NCBI RefSeq assembly: GCF_006491595.2
Contig: NZ_VEVQ02000018.1
Span: forward strand, 32,370 to 96,369
Direction: 5' to 3'
DNA length: 64,000 nucleotides
Origin: Flavobacterium jejuense
GTDB lineage: Bacteria > Bacteroidota > Bacteroidia > Flavobacteriales > Flavobacteriaceae
Shown piece after piece: positions 8,963-18,308 of this stretch. How positions within the stretch are numbered: position 1 is the first letter of the stretch; every line of letters begins with the position of its first letter. A model generated the notes under the pieces. That model saw only the letters and a program-made list of their open reading frames with translations, was not told where the DNA came from and ran no database searches. The translations under genes and the position numbers were made by a program.

Positions 8963-9547
8963 CTAATCATTCATTATTTTTTCTGATGCCATTTGTTGAA
9001 TATCTTCAAAAAATAAGATAAATTCTTTTTCAAAATCATCATAAAACAATTGTAATTCTTCAATTGCATATTGCATTTTTGATTTGAATTTAGTGCGATA
9101 ATCCATTTGATATAAAATGGTTCCTATTCCTTCAATACTTTCATAACTTAGTAACCAATTTTGTTTTACCATATTGGGATACATTTTTTGAATTTTTAAA
9201 GTCAATTTATCAAAGTTAGTATCCAGTAAATGATAAAAATTTGATACATATTGGTTTAGTGGTACAGAAGAATAAGTATTCCAGTTTTTTGCTAAAAAAT
9301 GGTCATAAAAAATATCCATTATTACACCAGAATAATGACCATATTTTTCATGAAGACGATGCTTACTTTTTCTGAAAACAGGATGCATGTCAGTAAATGA
9401 ATCAATTGCTCGGTGAAGTAGGATGCCTTTTTTTATCTCTTTTGGGAAATTATTATAACTATCACCTTTAATGCCATCGGCCATAAAATTCCCTATTTTT
9501 ATATAGTCATTGTCACCGGAAAGATAAATATGAGCAAGGAAATTCAT
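8963..9547 (-). CDS. Acyl carrier protein phosphodiesterase-like protein (AcpH/DUF479)
   Basis: A 194-residue cytoplasmic protein starting MNFLAHIYLSGDNDYIKIGN, the hallmark of the AcpH family. It keeps the HD-like metal residues in LHRAIDSFTD and MDIFYDHFLAKNW. E. coli AcpH removes 4'-phosphopantetheine from holo-ACP; activity here is inferred from family only. Length matches the family (about 190-195). It is divergently arranged with glmM, about 130 bases away. Confidence 0.85.
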   Translation of the reverse strand: MNFLAHIYLSGDNDYIKIGNFMADGIKGDSYNNFPKEIKKGILLHRAIDSFTDMHPVFRKSKHRLHEKYGHYSGVIMDIFYDHFLAKNWNTYSSVPLNQYVSNFYHLLDTNFDKLTLKIQKMYPNMVKQNWLLSYESIEGIGTILYQMDYRTKFKSKMQYAIEELQLFYDDFEKEFILFFEDIQQMASEKIMND

Positions 9548-9649
9548 TGTGTAAGTATTAGAGTTTGTAGTATGTTGTTAAATACCATTTGTAATAGGTA
9601 TCGTAAATATAGTAAAATTTGTTAAGTTTTTTTTTAACTCACAACTTCC

Positions 9650-9657
9650 TATCTTTG
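9650..9657 (+). promoter_or_regulatory. -7 box upstream of glmM
   Basis: TATCTTTG fits TAnnTTTG, 22 bases before the ATG. A TTTG exists at 9618-9621, but its 28-base spacing is longer than usual. Confidence 0.42.
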
Positions 9658-9679
9658 TTTTTCTAAATAATAACATAAT

Positions 9680-11068
9680 ATGACCTTAATAAAATCAATA
9701 TCCGGAATTCGTGGTACAATTGGAGGAAAAGTGGGAGATAATCTTACTCCAGTTGATGCTGTAAAATTTGCTTCGGCTTATGGAACATTTCTAAAAAATA
9801 ATAGTGAAAAAGAAAAATTAAAAGTTGTAATAGGAAGAGATGCACGAATTTCTGGACCAATGATTCATAATTTAGTTCAAAATACTTTGATTGGTTTAGG
9901 AATTGATATTATTGATTTAGGATTGTCTACTACGCCAACAGTTGAGATTGCTGTACCCTTAGAAAAAGCTGATGGAGGAATTATACTAACTGCTTCTCAT
10001 AATCCAAAACAATGGAATGCGTTAAAATTATTGAATAGTAAAGGCGAATTTTTAAGTGGTAATGATGGAGCCAAAATTTTAGAAATTGCAGAAACAGAAG
10101 CTTTTAATTTTTCTGATGTGGATAGTTTAGGAGAGGTAACTGATAATTCTTCTTATATGGATATTCACATAGATGAGGTTTTAGGTTTATCTCTAGTAAA
10201 TGCTGATGCTGTAAAAGCAAGAAATTTTAAAGTTGTAGTAGATGGAGTTAACTCTTCTGGTGGAATTGTAATTCCTGATTTATTGGAACAAATGGGAGTT
10301 GAAGTTGTTAAATTATATTGTGAACCTAATGGTCATTTTCCACATAATCCAGAGCCTTTGAAAGAACATTTAGGAGATATCTGTAAATTGGTGGTTGAAG
10401 AGAAAGCTGATTTAGGTATTGTAGTAGATCCCGATGTGGACCGATTGGCTTTTATATCGAATGATGGTGAAATGTTTGGAGAAGAATATACACTAGTTGC
10501 GGTAGCTGATTATGTCTTAGGAAGAACCAAAGGGAATACGGTTTCTAATATGTCCTCTTCTAGAGCATTAAGAGATATTACAGTGAAGCATGGAGGAACA
10601 TACCAAGCGAGTGCTGTGGGTGAAGTGAATGTAGTTACTTTAATGAAAGAAACGAATGCAGTTATTGGTGGTGAGGGTAATGGAGGTATTATTTATCCTG
10701 AAAGTCATTATGGTAGAGATAGTTTAGTTGGAGTAGCTTTGTTTTTAACACATTTAGCTAATTTAGATATGACTGTTGCTCAATTAAGAGCGAGTTATCC
10801 CCAATATTTCATGAGTAAAAATAAAATTGAACTGACTCCTCAAATTGATGTTGATTTAATATTGAAAGCAATGACTGAAAAGTACGAAAAAGAGGATATA
10901 TCAACAATTGATGGAGTTAAAATAGATTTTCCAACTGAATGGGTACATTTAAGAAAATCAAACACAGAACCAATTATTCGTATTTATACAGAAGCATCAA
11001 CTCAAAAAGGAGCTGATGTTTTAGCAGAACGATTTGTCAATGAATTGAAAGACATTGCAGGGATATAA
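9680..11068 (+). CDS. glmM: Phosphoglucosamine mutase / phosphohexomutase
   Basis: A 462-residue alpha-D-phosphohexomutase. The phosphoserine loop is TASHNPKQWNALK with catalytic Ser at about 106. The metal loop DPDVDR is at 250-255. The sugar-binding loop is GGEGNGG, and the phosphate-binding RKSNTEPIIRIY lies near the C-terminus. In Bacteroidota this subgroup is annotated GlmM (glucosamine-6-P to glucosamine-1-P, toward UDP-GlcNAc for peptidoglycan), but the loop differs from the GEQSGH of classical GlmM. A phosphomannomutase/phosphoglucomutase role is therefore also possible. It is followed by a glycosyltransferase and coaE on the same strand. Confidence 0.88.
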   Translation: MTLIKSISGIRGTIGGKVGDNLTPVDAVKFASAYGTFLKNNSEKEKLKVVIGRDARISGPMIHNLVQNTLIGLGIDIIDLGLSTTPTVEIAVPLEKADGGIILTASHNPKQWNALKLLNSKGEFLSGNDGAKILEIAETEAFNFSDVDSLGEVTDNSSYMDIHIDEVLGLSLVNADAVKARNFKVVVDGVNSSGGIVIPDLLEQMGVEVVKLYCEPNGHFPHNPEPLKEHLGDICKLVVEEKADLGIVVDPDVDRLAFISNDGEMFGEEYTLVAVADYVLGRTKGNTVSNMSSSRALRDITVKHGGTYQASAVGEVNVVTLMKETNAVIGGEGNGGIIYPESHYGRDSLVGVALFLTHLANLDMTVAQLRASYPQYFMSKNKIELTPQIDVDLILKAMTEKYEKEDISTIDGVKIDFPTEWVHLRKSNTEPIIRIYTEASTQKGADVLAERFVNELKDIAGI

Positions 11069-11116
11069 ATTTTTTTAAATACATTTTATAAAGAGTATCT
11101 TTGTTAAAAAACGGAG

Positions 11117-12109
11117 ATGCTTTTTTCTTTTATAATACCAGTTTATAATCGTCCAGATGAAATAGACGAATTATTGCAAAGTCTAACTCTTTTTGACTTT
11201 GACGATTCCTTTGAAGTAGTAGTTGTTGAAGATGGTTCTACAATACCTTGTCATGCTATTATTGATAAATATATAGGATTATTAGATATAGCTTATTATT
11301 TTAAGCCTAATTCAGGACCAGGTAATTCTCGTAATTTTGGTATGCAAAAGGCAAAGGGAGATTACTTTATAATTTTAGATTCTGATTGTATACTTCCTGA
11401 AGAATATTTAAAAGTAATTTCCTATTCTTTAAAGAACAATTTTGTAGACTGTTTTGGTGGACCAGATAAAGCTTTGGATACTTTTTCTACTATTCAAAAA
11501 GCAATTAATTTTTCAATGACTTCTTTTTTGACTACAGGTGGAATAAGAGGAGGAAGTGAAAAAGTGGATAAGTTTCAGCCTAGAAGTTTTAATATGGGAT
11601 TGTCTAAGGAGGCTTTTGAAGTTTCTAAAGGGTTTGGTAATATTCATCCAGGAGAAGATCCAGATTTGTCAATTAGATTATGGGAATTAGGCTTTTCAAC
11701 AAAACTTATAAAAGAAGGTTATGTTTATCATAAAAGAAGAATCGATTGGAAAAAATTTTACACTCAAGTAAATAAATTTGGTAAAGCAAGACCTATTTTA
11801 AATTTATGGTACCCAAAATATGCTAAGATGACGTTTTGGTTTCCATCTTTATTTCTATTAGGTTTTATTTTTAGTTGTTTTTTAGTTGTTTTTTCAATTC
11901 CTTATCTGTTTTTCTTTTTTTTAATCTACTTTGGAATGATTTTTGTAAGTTCATTATTACAAAATAAAAGTGTTGAAATAGCGTTTTATTCTATAGTAGC
12001 TACTAGTATTCAATTTTATGGATATGGTATTGGGTTTTTAAAGTCTTTTATTAATTTGTTTGTATTAAAAAGACAGCCAGAGAAAGCACATCCTGAACTA
12101 TTTTTTTAA
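11117..12109 (+). CDS. Family 2 glycosyltransferase with C-terminal membrane segments
   Basis: A 330-residue GT-A fold enzyme. The N-terminal SFIIPVYNRPDEIDELL nucleotide-sugar motif is followed by VVVEDGST, NSGPGNSRNFG and the metal-binding DSDC around residue 93. The acceptor region has NMGLSKEAF and GEDPDLSIRLWELG. Two or three hydrophobic helices (about 235-300) anchor it to the inner membrane. The substrate is not predictable, but envelope polysaccharide or glycolipid synthesis is likely. coaE starts seven bases after its stop, so the two are co-transcribed. Confidence 0.9.
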   Translation: MLFSFIIPVYNRPDEIDELLQSLTLFDFDDSFEVVVVEDGSTIPCHAIIDKYIGLLDIAYYFKPNSGPGNSRNFGMQKAKGDYFIILDSDCILPEEYLKVISYSLKNNFVDCFGGPDKALDTFSTIQKAINFSMTSFLTTGGIRGGSEKVDKFQPRSFNMGLSKEAFEVSKGFGNIHPGEDPDLSIRLWELGFSTKLIKEGYVYHKRRIDWKKFYTQVNKFGKARPILNLWYPKYAKMTFWFPSLFLLGFIFSCFLVVFSIPYLFFFFLIYFGMIFVSSLLQNKSVEIAFYSIVATSIQFYGYGIGFLKSFINLFVLKRQPEKAHPELFF

Positions 12110-12116
12110 AAGGAAT

Positions 12117-12704
12117 ATGACTAAAATTATTGGATTAACAGGAGGAATTGGTAGTGGAAAAAGCACTGTTGCAAAACATATTGCTTCTAAAGGTATACCA
12201 GTTTATATAGCTGATGATGAAGCAAAAAAGATAATGACTAAGAAAAGTGTCATTCAAGAAATTCAAAACCTTTTCGAAGAAAATATAATCTTAGAAGATG
12301 GTCAATTAGATAGAAAAAAAATAGCTTCTATAGTTTTTCAGGCTCCTAGTTTGTTAAAGAAACTTAATGAAGTAGTACATCCAAAAGTTAAAAAACATTT
12401 TGAAGAATGGCTTAAAAAACATAAAGATGCTCCATTTATAGTAAAAGAAGTAGCAATTTTATTTGAAACTGGAGGAAATTTAGATTGTGATAAAGTTATT
12501 CTCGTTACAACACCTGACGATATTAAGATTAATAGGGTTATGCAGAGAGATAATGTGAATAGGGAAGAAGTAATAAAAAGAATGAAAAATCAACTTTCTG
12601 ATGCTGAAAAGTCAAAGAAAAGTGATTTTGTTGTAACAAATGTTAAAATAGAGGACACATTAATAGCAATTGATGAAATTCTTAATTTTTTAAAAATATC
12701 GTAA
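12117..12704 (+). CDS. coaE: Dephospho-CoA kinase
   Basis: Last step of coenzyme A synthesis: ATP-dependent phosphorylation of the 3'-OH of dephospho-CoA. The 195-residue protein has the P-loop GGIGSGKST at 9-17, the YIADDEAKK substrate segment and the family block HPKVKKHFEEWL. RVMQRDNVNREEVIKRMKNQ forms the lid region. Length is normal. It is translated seven bases after the glycosyltransferase. Confidence 0.96.
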   Translation: MTKIIGLTGGIGSGKSTVAKHIASKGIPVYIADDEAKKIMTKKSVIQEIQNLFEENIILEDGQLDRKKIASIVFQAPSLLKKLNEVVHPKVKKHFEEWLKKHKDAPFIVKEVAILFETGGNLDCDKVILVTTPDDIKINRVMQRDNVNREEVIKRMKNQLSDAEKSKKSDFVVTNVKIEDTLIAIDEILNFLKIS

Positions 12705-12762
12705 AAAATGCCACGAATGTTAATCTTTGGTTAATGTTTTAATGGGCTAAATGTTAAAATAC

Positions 12763-12770
12763 TAATTTTG
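12763..12770 (+). promoter_or_regulatory. -7 box almost abutting the kinase start
   Basis: TAATTTTG fits TAnnTTTG but lies only five bases before the kinase ATG, which would give a leaderless or nearly leaderless transcript. No good -33 element is present. Confidence 0.38.
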
Positions 12771-12775
12771 TATTG

Positions 12776-14359
12776 ATGAATAAGAAGAGGTTTCGATTAT
12801 TGGTTTTCTTAATGAGTGTATCTCTTATTGGGATAATTTTAGTACAATTATACTGGATAAATACTTCATTAAAGAAAAGTGAGGAAGAGTTTAAGCTTCA
12901 TGTTCAACAAGTTATTGGTCATGTTGCAGAGAATATTAATGATAAAGAACTTTATTCTTTTTACAAAAAATACTATAAAATTAGGGATAGTATTGGTAAA
13001 GAACCAGAAACAAAAACTTTAAAAGAGTTTTTCTTCATGGAGCGTAATAAGAAAACGAATGAGACCATTATTTATACAAGTTCATTAGTTTCTCAAGATT
13101 ATGGAATTAATGGTTCGTTCTTTGATAAAAACGCAGATACAATTAAAGTGGGTAATATTTTATCCAATAGAAAAACAGAAATTTATGCAGGTACAGCATT
13201 AGATAATAGTTCTGTAGAGCTAAATAGAAAACCAGATGTAACTATTGAGAAGAAGGGTAGTTTGTCTTCAATAGATAAAGCTAATTATCAACTGTTATTT
13301 AGAGATATTGTTTCTCAAAGGCCTATACAAGATAGAATTAGTAGAGAAGAATTAGATAAATATTTAAAGAACGAGTTAGACAAATATCAAATAAAAACAC
13401 CATATGAATATGCAATTTATAGTAACGGTTTAGCTACTAAAATTCGTTCGGAAGGGTTTAAATATGATAAAAAAGCAACTTATGGTATTCCTGTTTTTCA
13501 GGATAATGAAGGAATGAGTCAGTATCAATTATTGGTAACATTTCCACAAAAGAGTAAATTCTTTTTTTCATCAATATTAGGAATTACAATGTTGTCTATT
13601 TTATTTACTTTAATTATAGTATTAACATTTTCAAGTGCATTAAATCAGTTGATTACTCAGAAACAAATTTCAGAGATAAAAACCGATTTTATTAATAATA
13701 TGACTCATGAATTTAAGACGCCTATTGCTACAATTAATTTAGCTTTAGATGCAATTAAGAATCCAAAAATTATTGACGACAAAGAGAAGGTACAGCGTTA
13801 TCTTCAAATGATAAAAGATGAAAATAAGAGAATGCATGCACAAGTTGAAAATGTATTGCGTATTTCAAAATTAGAGAAGAAAGAATTAGATATATCAAAA
13901 GAACCAACAGACGTTTTAGATATTATTGATGATGCAATTGAGCACATAAGTTTAATAATAGAAGATAGAGCTGGTAAAATAACTAAGCATATAGAGGCTA
14001 AAAGAGTTACCATTTTATTAAATGAAGTTCATTTTACTAATGTTTTAGTTAATATACTCGATAATGCTGTTAAGTATTCTTCAGGAGCTCCTGTAATAGA
14101 TATTTATGTAGAGAATATTAAAGATTATATAATTATAAAAGTAAAAGATCAAGGAGCTGGAATGAGTAAAATAGCTCAAAAAAGAGTATTTGAAAAATTT
14201 TATAGAGAGCATACAGGAGATTTACATAATGTTAAAGGTCATGGTCTAGGTTTGGCTTATGTAAAGCAAATTGTCGATGACCATAACGGACAAATATTCG
14301 TAGAGAGTGAAAAAGGAAAGGGTAGTGTTTTTATATTAAAAATGCCCTTAATAAATTAA
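12776..14359 (+). CDS. Two-component sensor histidine kinase
   Basis: An inner-membrane sensor kinase of 527 residues from the ATG; a TTG directly before it is a less likely start. TM1 lies at about 8-28, followed by a periplasmic sensor of about 230 residues with no recognised fold, and TM2 at about 263-287. The HisKA domain contains MTHEFKTPIA with phospho-acceptor His at about 311. The ATPase has N box NILDNAVKY, G1 KDQGAGM and G2 GHGLGLAYVKQ. The response regulator follows six bases after the stop, so they form a cognate pair. The ligand is unknown. Confidence 0.95.
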   Translation: MNKKRFRLLVFLMSVSLIGIILVQLYWINTSLKKSEEEFKLHVQQVIGHVAENINDKELYSFYKKYYKIRDSIGKEPETKTLKEFFFMERNKKTNETIIYTSSLVSQDYGINGSFFDKNADTIKVGNILSNRKTEIYAGTALDNSSVELNRKPDVTIEKKGSLSSIDKANYQLLFRDIVSQRPIQDRISREELDKYLKNELDKYQIKTPYEYAIYSNGLATKIRSEGFKYDKKATYGIPVFQDNEGMSQYQLLVTFPQKSKFFFSSILGITMLSILFTLIIVLTFSSALNQLITQKQISEIKTDFINNMTHEFKTPIATINLALDAIKNPKIIDDKEKVQRYLQMIKDENKRMHAQVENVLRISKLEKKELDISKEPTDVLDIIDDAIEHISLIIEDRAGKITKHIEAKRVTILLNEVHFTNVLVNILDNAVKYSSGAPVIDIYVENIKDYIIIKVKDQGAGMSKIAQKRVFEKFYREHTGDLHNVKGHGLGLAYVKQIVDDHNGQIFVESEKGKGSVFILKMPLIN

Positions 14360-14365
14360 AGAAAT

Positions 14366-15064
14366 ATGGAAGCAAGAAAAATTTTATTAGTTGAAGATGA
14401 CCCAAATTTCGGTGCAATACTGAAAGATTATTTGATCATTAATGATTTTGATGTAACCTTGGCCAAAAATGGTATGGAAGGTTTTGAAAAATTTAAAAAA
14501 GACATTTATGATTTATGTATTTTAGATGTTATGATGCCATACAAAGATGGATATACTTTAGCTAGAGAAATTCGTGAGAAAAATCAAGAAGTGCCTATTA
14601 TTTTCTTGACTGCAAAAACGTTGAAAGAAGATGTTTTAAAAGGGTATAAAGTAGGTGCAGATGATTATTTGAATAAGCCGTTTGATTCTGAAGTTTTATT
14701 AATGAAAATAAAAGCAATTATTCAGAGAAAAGCTTCTGAGGTTAAACCAGATAATACTAAATTTGAATTTGAAATTGGTAAATTTCATTTAAATTCAAAA
14801 CTACGCTTTTTGTCTTTTCAAAATGAAGAGCCAGTTAAATTATCTCCTAAAGAATGTGAACTTTTGAAAATGTTAGCTTTGCATGAAAATGATTTAATGC
14901 CACGTGAATTGGCTTTAACAAAAATTTGGAGAGATGATAATTACTTTACTTCTAGAAGTATGGATGTTTATATTGCTAAATTAAGAAAGTACATGAAGCG
15001 TGATGAAAACGTTGAAATACTTAATATTCATGGTGAAGGATTTAGATTAGTAGTTAAAAAATAA
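14366..15064 (+). CDS. OmpR/PhoB-family response regulator
   Basis: The 232-residue partner of the kinase immediately upstream. The receiver domain (1-120) has the acidic pocket VEDD, phospho-acceptor Asp54 in CILDVMMPY, the FLTAK threonine region and Lys in NKPFD. The C-terminal winged-helix DNA-binding domain (about 130-230) shows LSPKECELLKMLA and SRSMDVYIAKLRKYM. It should act as a transcription factor for an unidentified regulon. A strong terminator follows. Confidence 0.96.
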   Translation: MEARKILLVEDDPNFGAILKDYLIINDFDVTLAKNGMEGFEKFKKDIYDLCILDVMMPYKDGYTLAREIREKNQEVPIIFLTAKTLKEDVLKGYKVGADDYLNKPFDSEVLLMKIKAIIQRKASEVKPDNTKFEFEIGKFHLNSKLRFLSFQNEEPVKLSPKECELLKMLALHENDLMPRELALTKIWRDDNYFTSRSMDVYIAKLRKYMKRDENVEILNIHGEGFRLVVKK

Positions 15065-15099
15065 TATTATTTATATAATAGATTAATATAGTTACTACC

Positions 15100-15129
15100 A
15101 AAAAGCTTCGAGAAATTCGAAGCTTTTTT
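15100..15129. terminator. Terminator after the kinase/regulator operon
   Basis: A 12-bp perfect stem (AAAAAGCTTCGA / TCGAAGCTTTTT) closes loop GAAAT, with A5 before and T6 at the end. It is also usable by the convergent minus-strand receiver gene. Confidence 0.87.
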
Positions 15130-15155
15130 ATTTTTTATTTTTTTGTACTCATTTA

Positions 15156-15536
15156 TTAACTCAATATATCTCCAAGCATATTAGAAGATAGAGGTTTTGA
15201 AATATAATCTTTTACTAAATAATGATCTTTAGCCTTATTAATATCATCATGATGATTAGAAGAGGAAAGCATATATAACTTAATTGTTGTAGCATGACTT
15301 TCAAATTCTTGTTGAAACTCTTCTAAAAAATCCCAACCACTTTTTATAGGCATAAAAATATCAACAAAAATAACATCAGGAAACCAGTAATTTTTGTTTT
15401 CCCTTAAAAATGTAATGGCATCAGTAACACTACTAACAGTTTTAACTTCTAAGGGAGCATTGCTTTGTTCAATTAGTTTTCTATTAAAGAAGTTAGTTAC
15501 TTGGTCATCATCTATTAATAGTATTTTTTTGGTCAT
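15156..15536 (-). CDS. Stand-alone receiver-domain response regulator
   Basis: A 126-residue CheY-like receiver with no output domain. LIDDD at 7-11 gives the acidic pocket, Asp59 in IFVDIFMP is the phospho-acceptor, SSS is the switch region and KPLS carries the conserved lysine. Its 5' end overlaps the 3' end of the upstream kinase gene by 29 bases, so translation is probably coupled and the two are a cognate pair. Output must be through protein contact, for example in a phosphorelay. Confidence 0.93.
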   Translation of the reverse strand: MTKKILLIDDDQVTNFFNRKLIEQSNAPLEVKTVSSVTDAITFLRENKNYWFPDVIFVDIFMPIKSGWDFLEEFQQEFESHATTIKLYMLSSSNHHDDINKAKDHYLVKDYISKPLSSNMLGDILS

Positions 15537-17409
15537 ATAGAAATCTTTTAGTTAGTATAATATAAAATGTTGTGCCATTTTCATTCTGTTTTTTTACATG
15601 TTCTATGTTGGCATGAATAGAATGAGCTAATAATTTAGCCATGTATAAACCTACACCGTTTCCATCAATATTTTTATGACCTCTTTGGTATAGTTTAAAT
15701 ATTCTTTTTTCATAATGTTCTGGCAATCCATCACCATTATCTTTTATAATAATTAAAGTTTCATGGTTTCGTATATCTAAATCAATATCAATAATAAGTA
15801 AACGTTCTTGAGGCCTATATTTAATAGAATTTTCAATTAATATACTAATAATTTCTTTTAAAACACTTCTATGACTGAAAATTTCCTCTTTGCTTTTAAA
15901 ATTTAAGTTAACTGTTATGTCATTTTTTTCTAAAATGGTTTTAAACTGAAGTAAAACAGATTCAAAAAAACTAGTCAATTCAATTTTTTCATACTCACTA
16001 ATATATTTTATTTCTTGATGGTTTAAAATTTTAGTAATATCGTTTACTGTATTTTCAATTTTATAAGAAGTACTTTTTAGTTTTTCAAATGTCCATTTTT
16101 TTTGGGATTCATCTAACGAATTGTCTTGGTAATAATCTAACAACATGGACATATTTATGGAAGATGCTCTTAGTTGATGTGAAGTCATATATGAAAAATT
16201 ACTCATATGTTCATTAATTCTTTGTAGCTCTTTAGATAATGAATTTAATAGTAAATTGTATTTTTTTTGCTTTCTAATAATAAAAATTAGAAAAATTATT
16301 AAAAGGATTAAAGAGGTTATTAAAAATAATGCTGTATTGATAACTTCTTTATGTTTACTGTAAAAGGACTTTGGTTTAAAATACAAAATAGACTCTTTTG
16401 GTAAATCCTTTTTATTGATGTTGTATTTTTCAAGTTGATTAAAGTCAAAGCGAGGCAAATACTCTGTTTGCAGTTTTGGAGTTATTGTATTAATTCTTTT
16501 CCCTCTAAGAACTTCTAAAGCAATTTTTGAAACTTCTATACCATGTGTATAAGGATCATTTATATAACCACCTGTTGCTCCATAGCCAATTAATAATGTT
16601 CCCCACATTCCATAAATAGGAATTTTAGACTTTTTTGACCAATTTGGTAAATCTTTGTGATAGGAAAAGTATTTTCCATTTTTATCTTGATGAATTGCTA
16701 ATAAAAAATAAGCAGAATTAGGTTCAATACTTTCAGACTCATCCAGTAGCTCATCATATGAGAAATTATCTTTAATACTAATTTTAATCTCTTTATTTGA
16801 CCATTCTTTTATTTGTTTTTTAGCTTGCAAAGACATTTCTTTACCTTGAGTAGTTTGATCACTTAAGATATAAATTGTTGTTGCTTTTGGATAGGTTTGA
16901 GCAATTAAATCGAGGTTTTCTAAAACTGGTAAACCTTCAAAAATCCCAGTAAATTGTTCATTGTCTAATTGGTCTAATTTTGCTAAGTCATTTATACCTC
17001 CAAAAACAACCGGACTATTTTGAAAAATAACGTTCTTTTGGCTCATTAAAAACTCTAACGCATAATCGTCTGAAGAGATAATAAGATCAAATTTTATGTT
17101 TGCATATTTTTGTTTGTAAAAAGTAACTAATGACTCAAAATACAATTGATTATCAATCATATGTCTTCCATCAAGATATTCAATATATAAACCTTCCTCT
17201 TCAAGAAATTTATTTAATTCATCTGAAACTGCATTAGTAAAATTATCAGTCCAAGCATATTGAGGATGATAAGAATTTAGTAGAAGTACTTTTTTATCTT
17301 TAAAAATTTGAGCATTTATACTAAAGCACGAAAATAAAAAAGCAAACCATAAAACCAGATGTAGATTTTTAGTTTTTTTTTTGATAGCTATCTGTAATTT
17401 TCTATTCAA
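15508..17409 (-). CDS. Hybrid sensor: ABC-type substrate-binding domain fused to a histidine kinase
   Basis: A 633-residue protein. A signal-anchor ends near SINAQ. Residues about 35-310 match the ABC-substrate-binding-like fold of PF04392 (KVLLLNSYHPQYAWTDNF, ISSDDYALEFL, VVFGGINDL, YILSDQTTQG, GYGATGGYINDP). Then come a TM helix at about 355-380, a HisKA-like region with MTSHQLRASS (putative phospho-His) and an ATPase domain (N box IENSIKY, G1 KDNGDGL, G2 GNGVGLYMAK). It is probably a periplasmic ligand sensor. The start is TTG, since no ATG precedes the signal sequence. It partners the overlapping receiver gene. Confidence 0.9.
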   Translation of the reverse strand: MNRKLQIAIKKKTKNLHLVLWFAFLFSCFSINAQIFKDKKVLLLNSYHPQYAWTDNFTNAVSDELNKFLEEEGLYIEYLDGRHMIDNQLYFESLVTFYKQKYANIKFDLIISSDDYALEFLMSQKNVIFQNSPVVFGGINDLAKLDQLDNEQFTGIFEGLPVLENLDLIAQTYPKATTIYILSDQTTQGKEMSLQAKKQIKEWSNKEIKISIKDNFSYDELLDESESIEPNSAYFLLAIHQDKNGKYFSYHKDLPNWSKKSKIPIYGMWGTLLIGYGATGGYINDPYTHGIEVSKIALEVLRGKRINTITPKLQTEYLPRFDFNQLEKYNINKKDLPKESILYFKPKSFYSKHKEVINTALFLITSLILLIIFLIFIIRKQKKYNLLLNSLSKELQRINEHMSNFSYMTSHQLRASSINMSMLLDYYQDNSLDESQKKWTFEKLKSTSYKIENTVNDITKILNHQEIKYISEYEKIELTSFFESVLLQFKTILEKNDITVNLNFKSKEEIFSHRSVLKEIISILIENSIKYRPQERLLIIDIDLDIRNHETLIIIKDNGDGLPEHYEKRIFKLYQRGHKNIDGNGVGLYMAKLLAHSIHANIEHVKKQNENGTTFYIILTKRFLYDQKNTINR

Positions 17410-17569
17410 ATTTATAATGATAAATTAGTTCTAAAAATCAATTTAAAGAATTGTGTTTCTAAAATATTGGAATTACATATAAAAGTATGAAAAATGTTTA
17501 ATAGTATTGCTAATTTTTTAAGAAATCACTTAGTAATGGCTTTTGTTTGAATTAATTTTAAAGTAAATA

Positions 17570-18307
17570 TTACTTCCACTTAATTTGTAAAGCGTAAGCA
17601 TTTTTGTGTTCTTTGGTGATACTATAAATTGAATATTCGTTATTTTCTAATTTGTGAATGTCTGCTTGGTCGTTTAAATTTAATTCTCTCATGAAGTTGA
17701 TGTCTAATGTGTCAACTTCTTGATTTAGTAGTTTTTTAGTATCTTCTAAATCAAGGCACCATTCCATATATTTTACGTTGTTTACATGATTTACTACATC
17801 TAAATCTGATAAAACAACTTTTTGTGAACCAATTATAGATGCATTATCATCAATGTCAATTTTATTTGTTGGCTTTATTGTCGCATCAATTTGAAATTTT
17901 TCAAAATGATTGTGCGGCAATGCTAATGCATCTGGTCTCCTAGTTTTTGTATTGATAACGGCCCAATACGTTTCGCATCCTACTATTTTTTCTCCTTTTA
18001 AATGCATTTCCATGCAACGAATCGAGCGCGAATTTTCTAAGGTTTTTACCCAAGTTTTAACAGTAACCGTATCTCTCCATTTTGGTAATTTATCAATTTC
18101 TAATCGCATTCTACTCATTACCCAAGCTTGATGGTGTTCTTGCATATCGGTAAAACTAATTCCTCCTAAATCGGCATGATTTCCAGCAGTAATTTGTAAT
18201 AAATTGCACAAATCGGTGTATTTTAAATAGCCATTTGGATAACAATGTAAAAAATTAATTTCATATTCATGTTCATAAATGGAAGTGAAGTTGGTAGCAA
18301 CTGGCAT
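17570..18307 (-). CDS. Acyl-ACP thioesterase (FatA/FatB-like hotdog protein)
   Basis: A 245-residue cytoplasmic enzyme releasing fatty acids from acyl-ACP. It has two hotdog domains: the first starts near YEHEYEINFL and contains TDLCNLLQITAGNHADLGG. The second contains the typical D-x-N/V-x-HVNN element (DLDVVNHVNNVKYMEW, about 165-180). The MSRMRLEIDKLPKWRDTVTV block is also family-typical. It begins one base after the miaA stop, so the two are co-transcribed; the pairing itself gives no metabolic hint. Confidence 0.88.
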   Translation of the reverse strand: MPVATNFTSIYEHEYEINFLHCYPNGYLKYTDLCNLLQITAGNHADLGGISFTDMQEHHQAWVMSRMRLEIDKLPKWRDTVTVKTWVKTLENSRSIRCMEMHLKGEKIVGCETYWAVINTKTRRPDALALPHNHFEKFQIDATIKPTNKIDIDDNASIIGSQKVVLSDLDVVNHVNNVKYMEWCLDLEDTKKLLNQEVDTLDINFMRELNLNDQADIHKLENNEYSIYSITKEHKNAYALQIKWK

Positions 18308-18308
18308 T

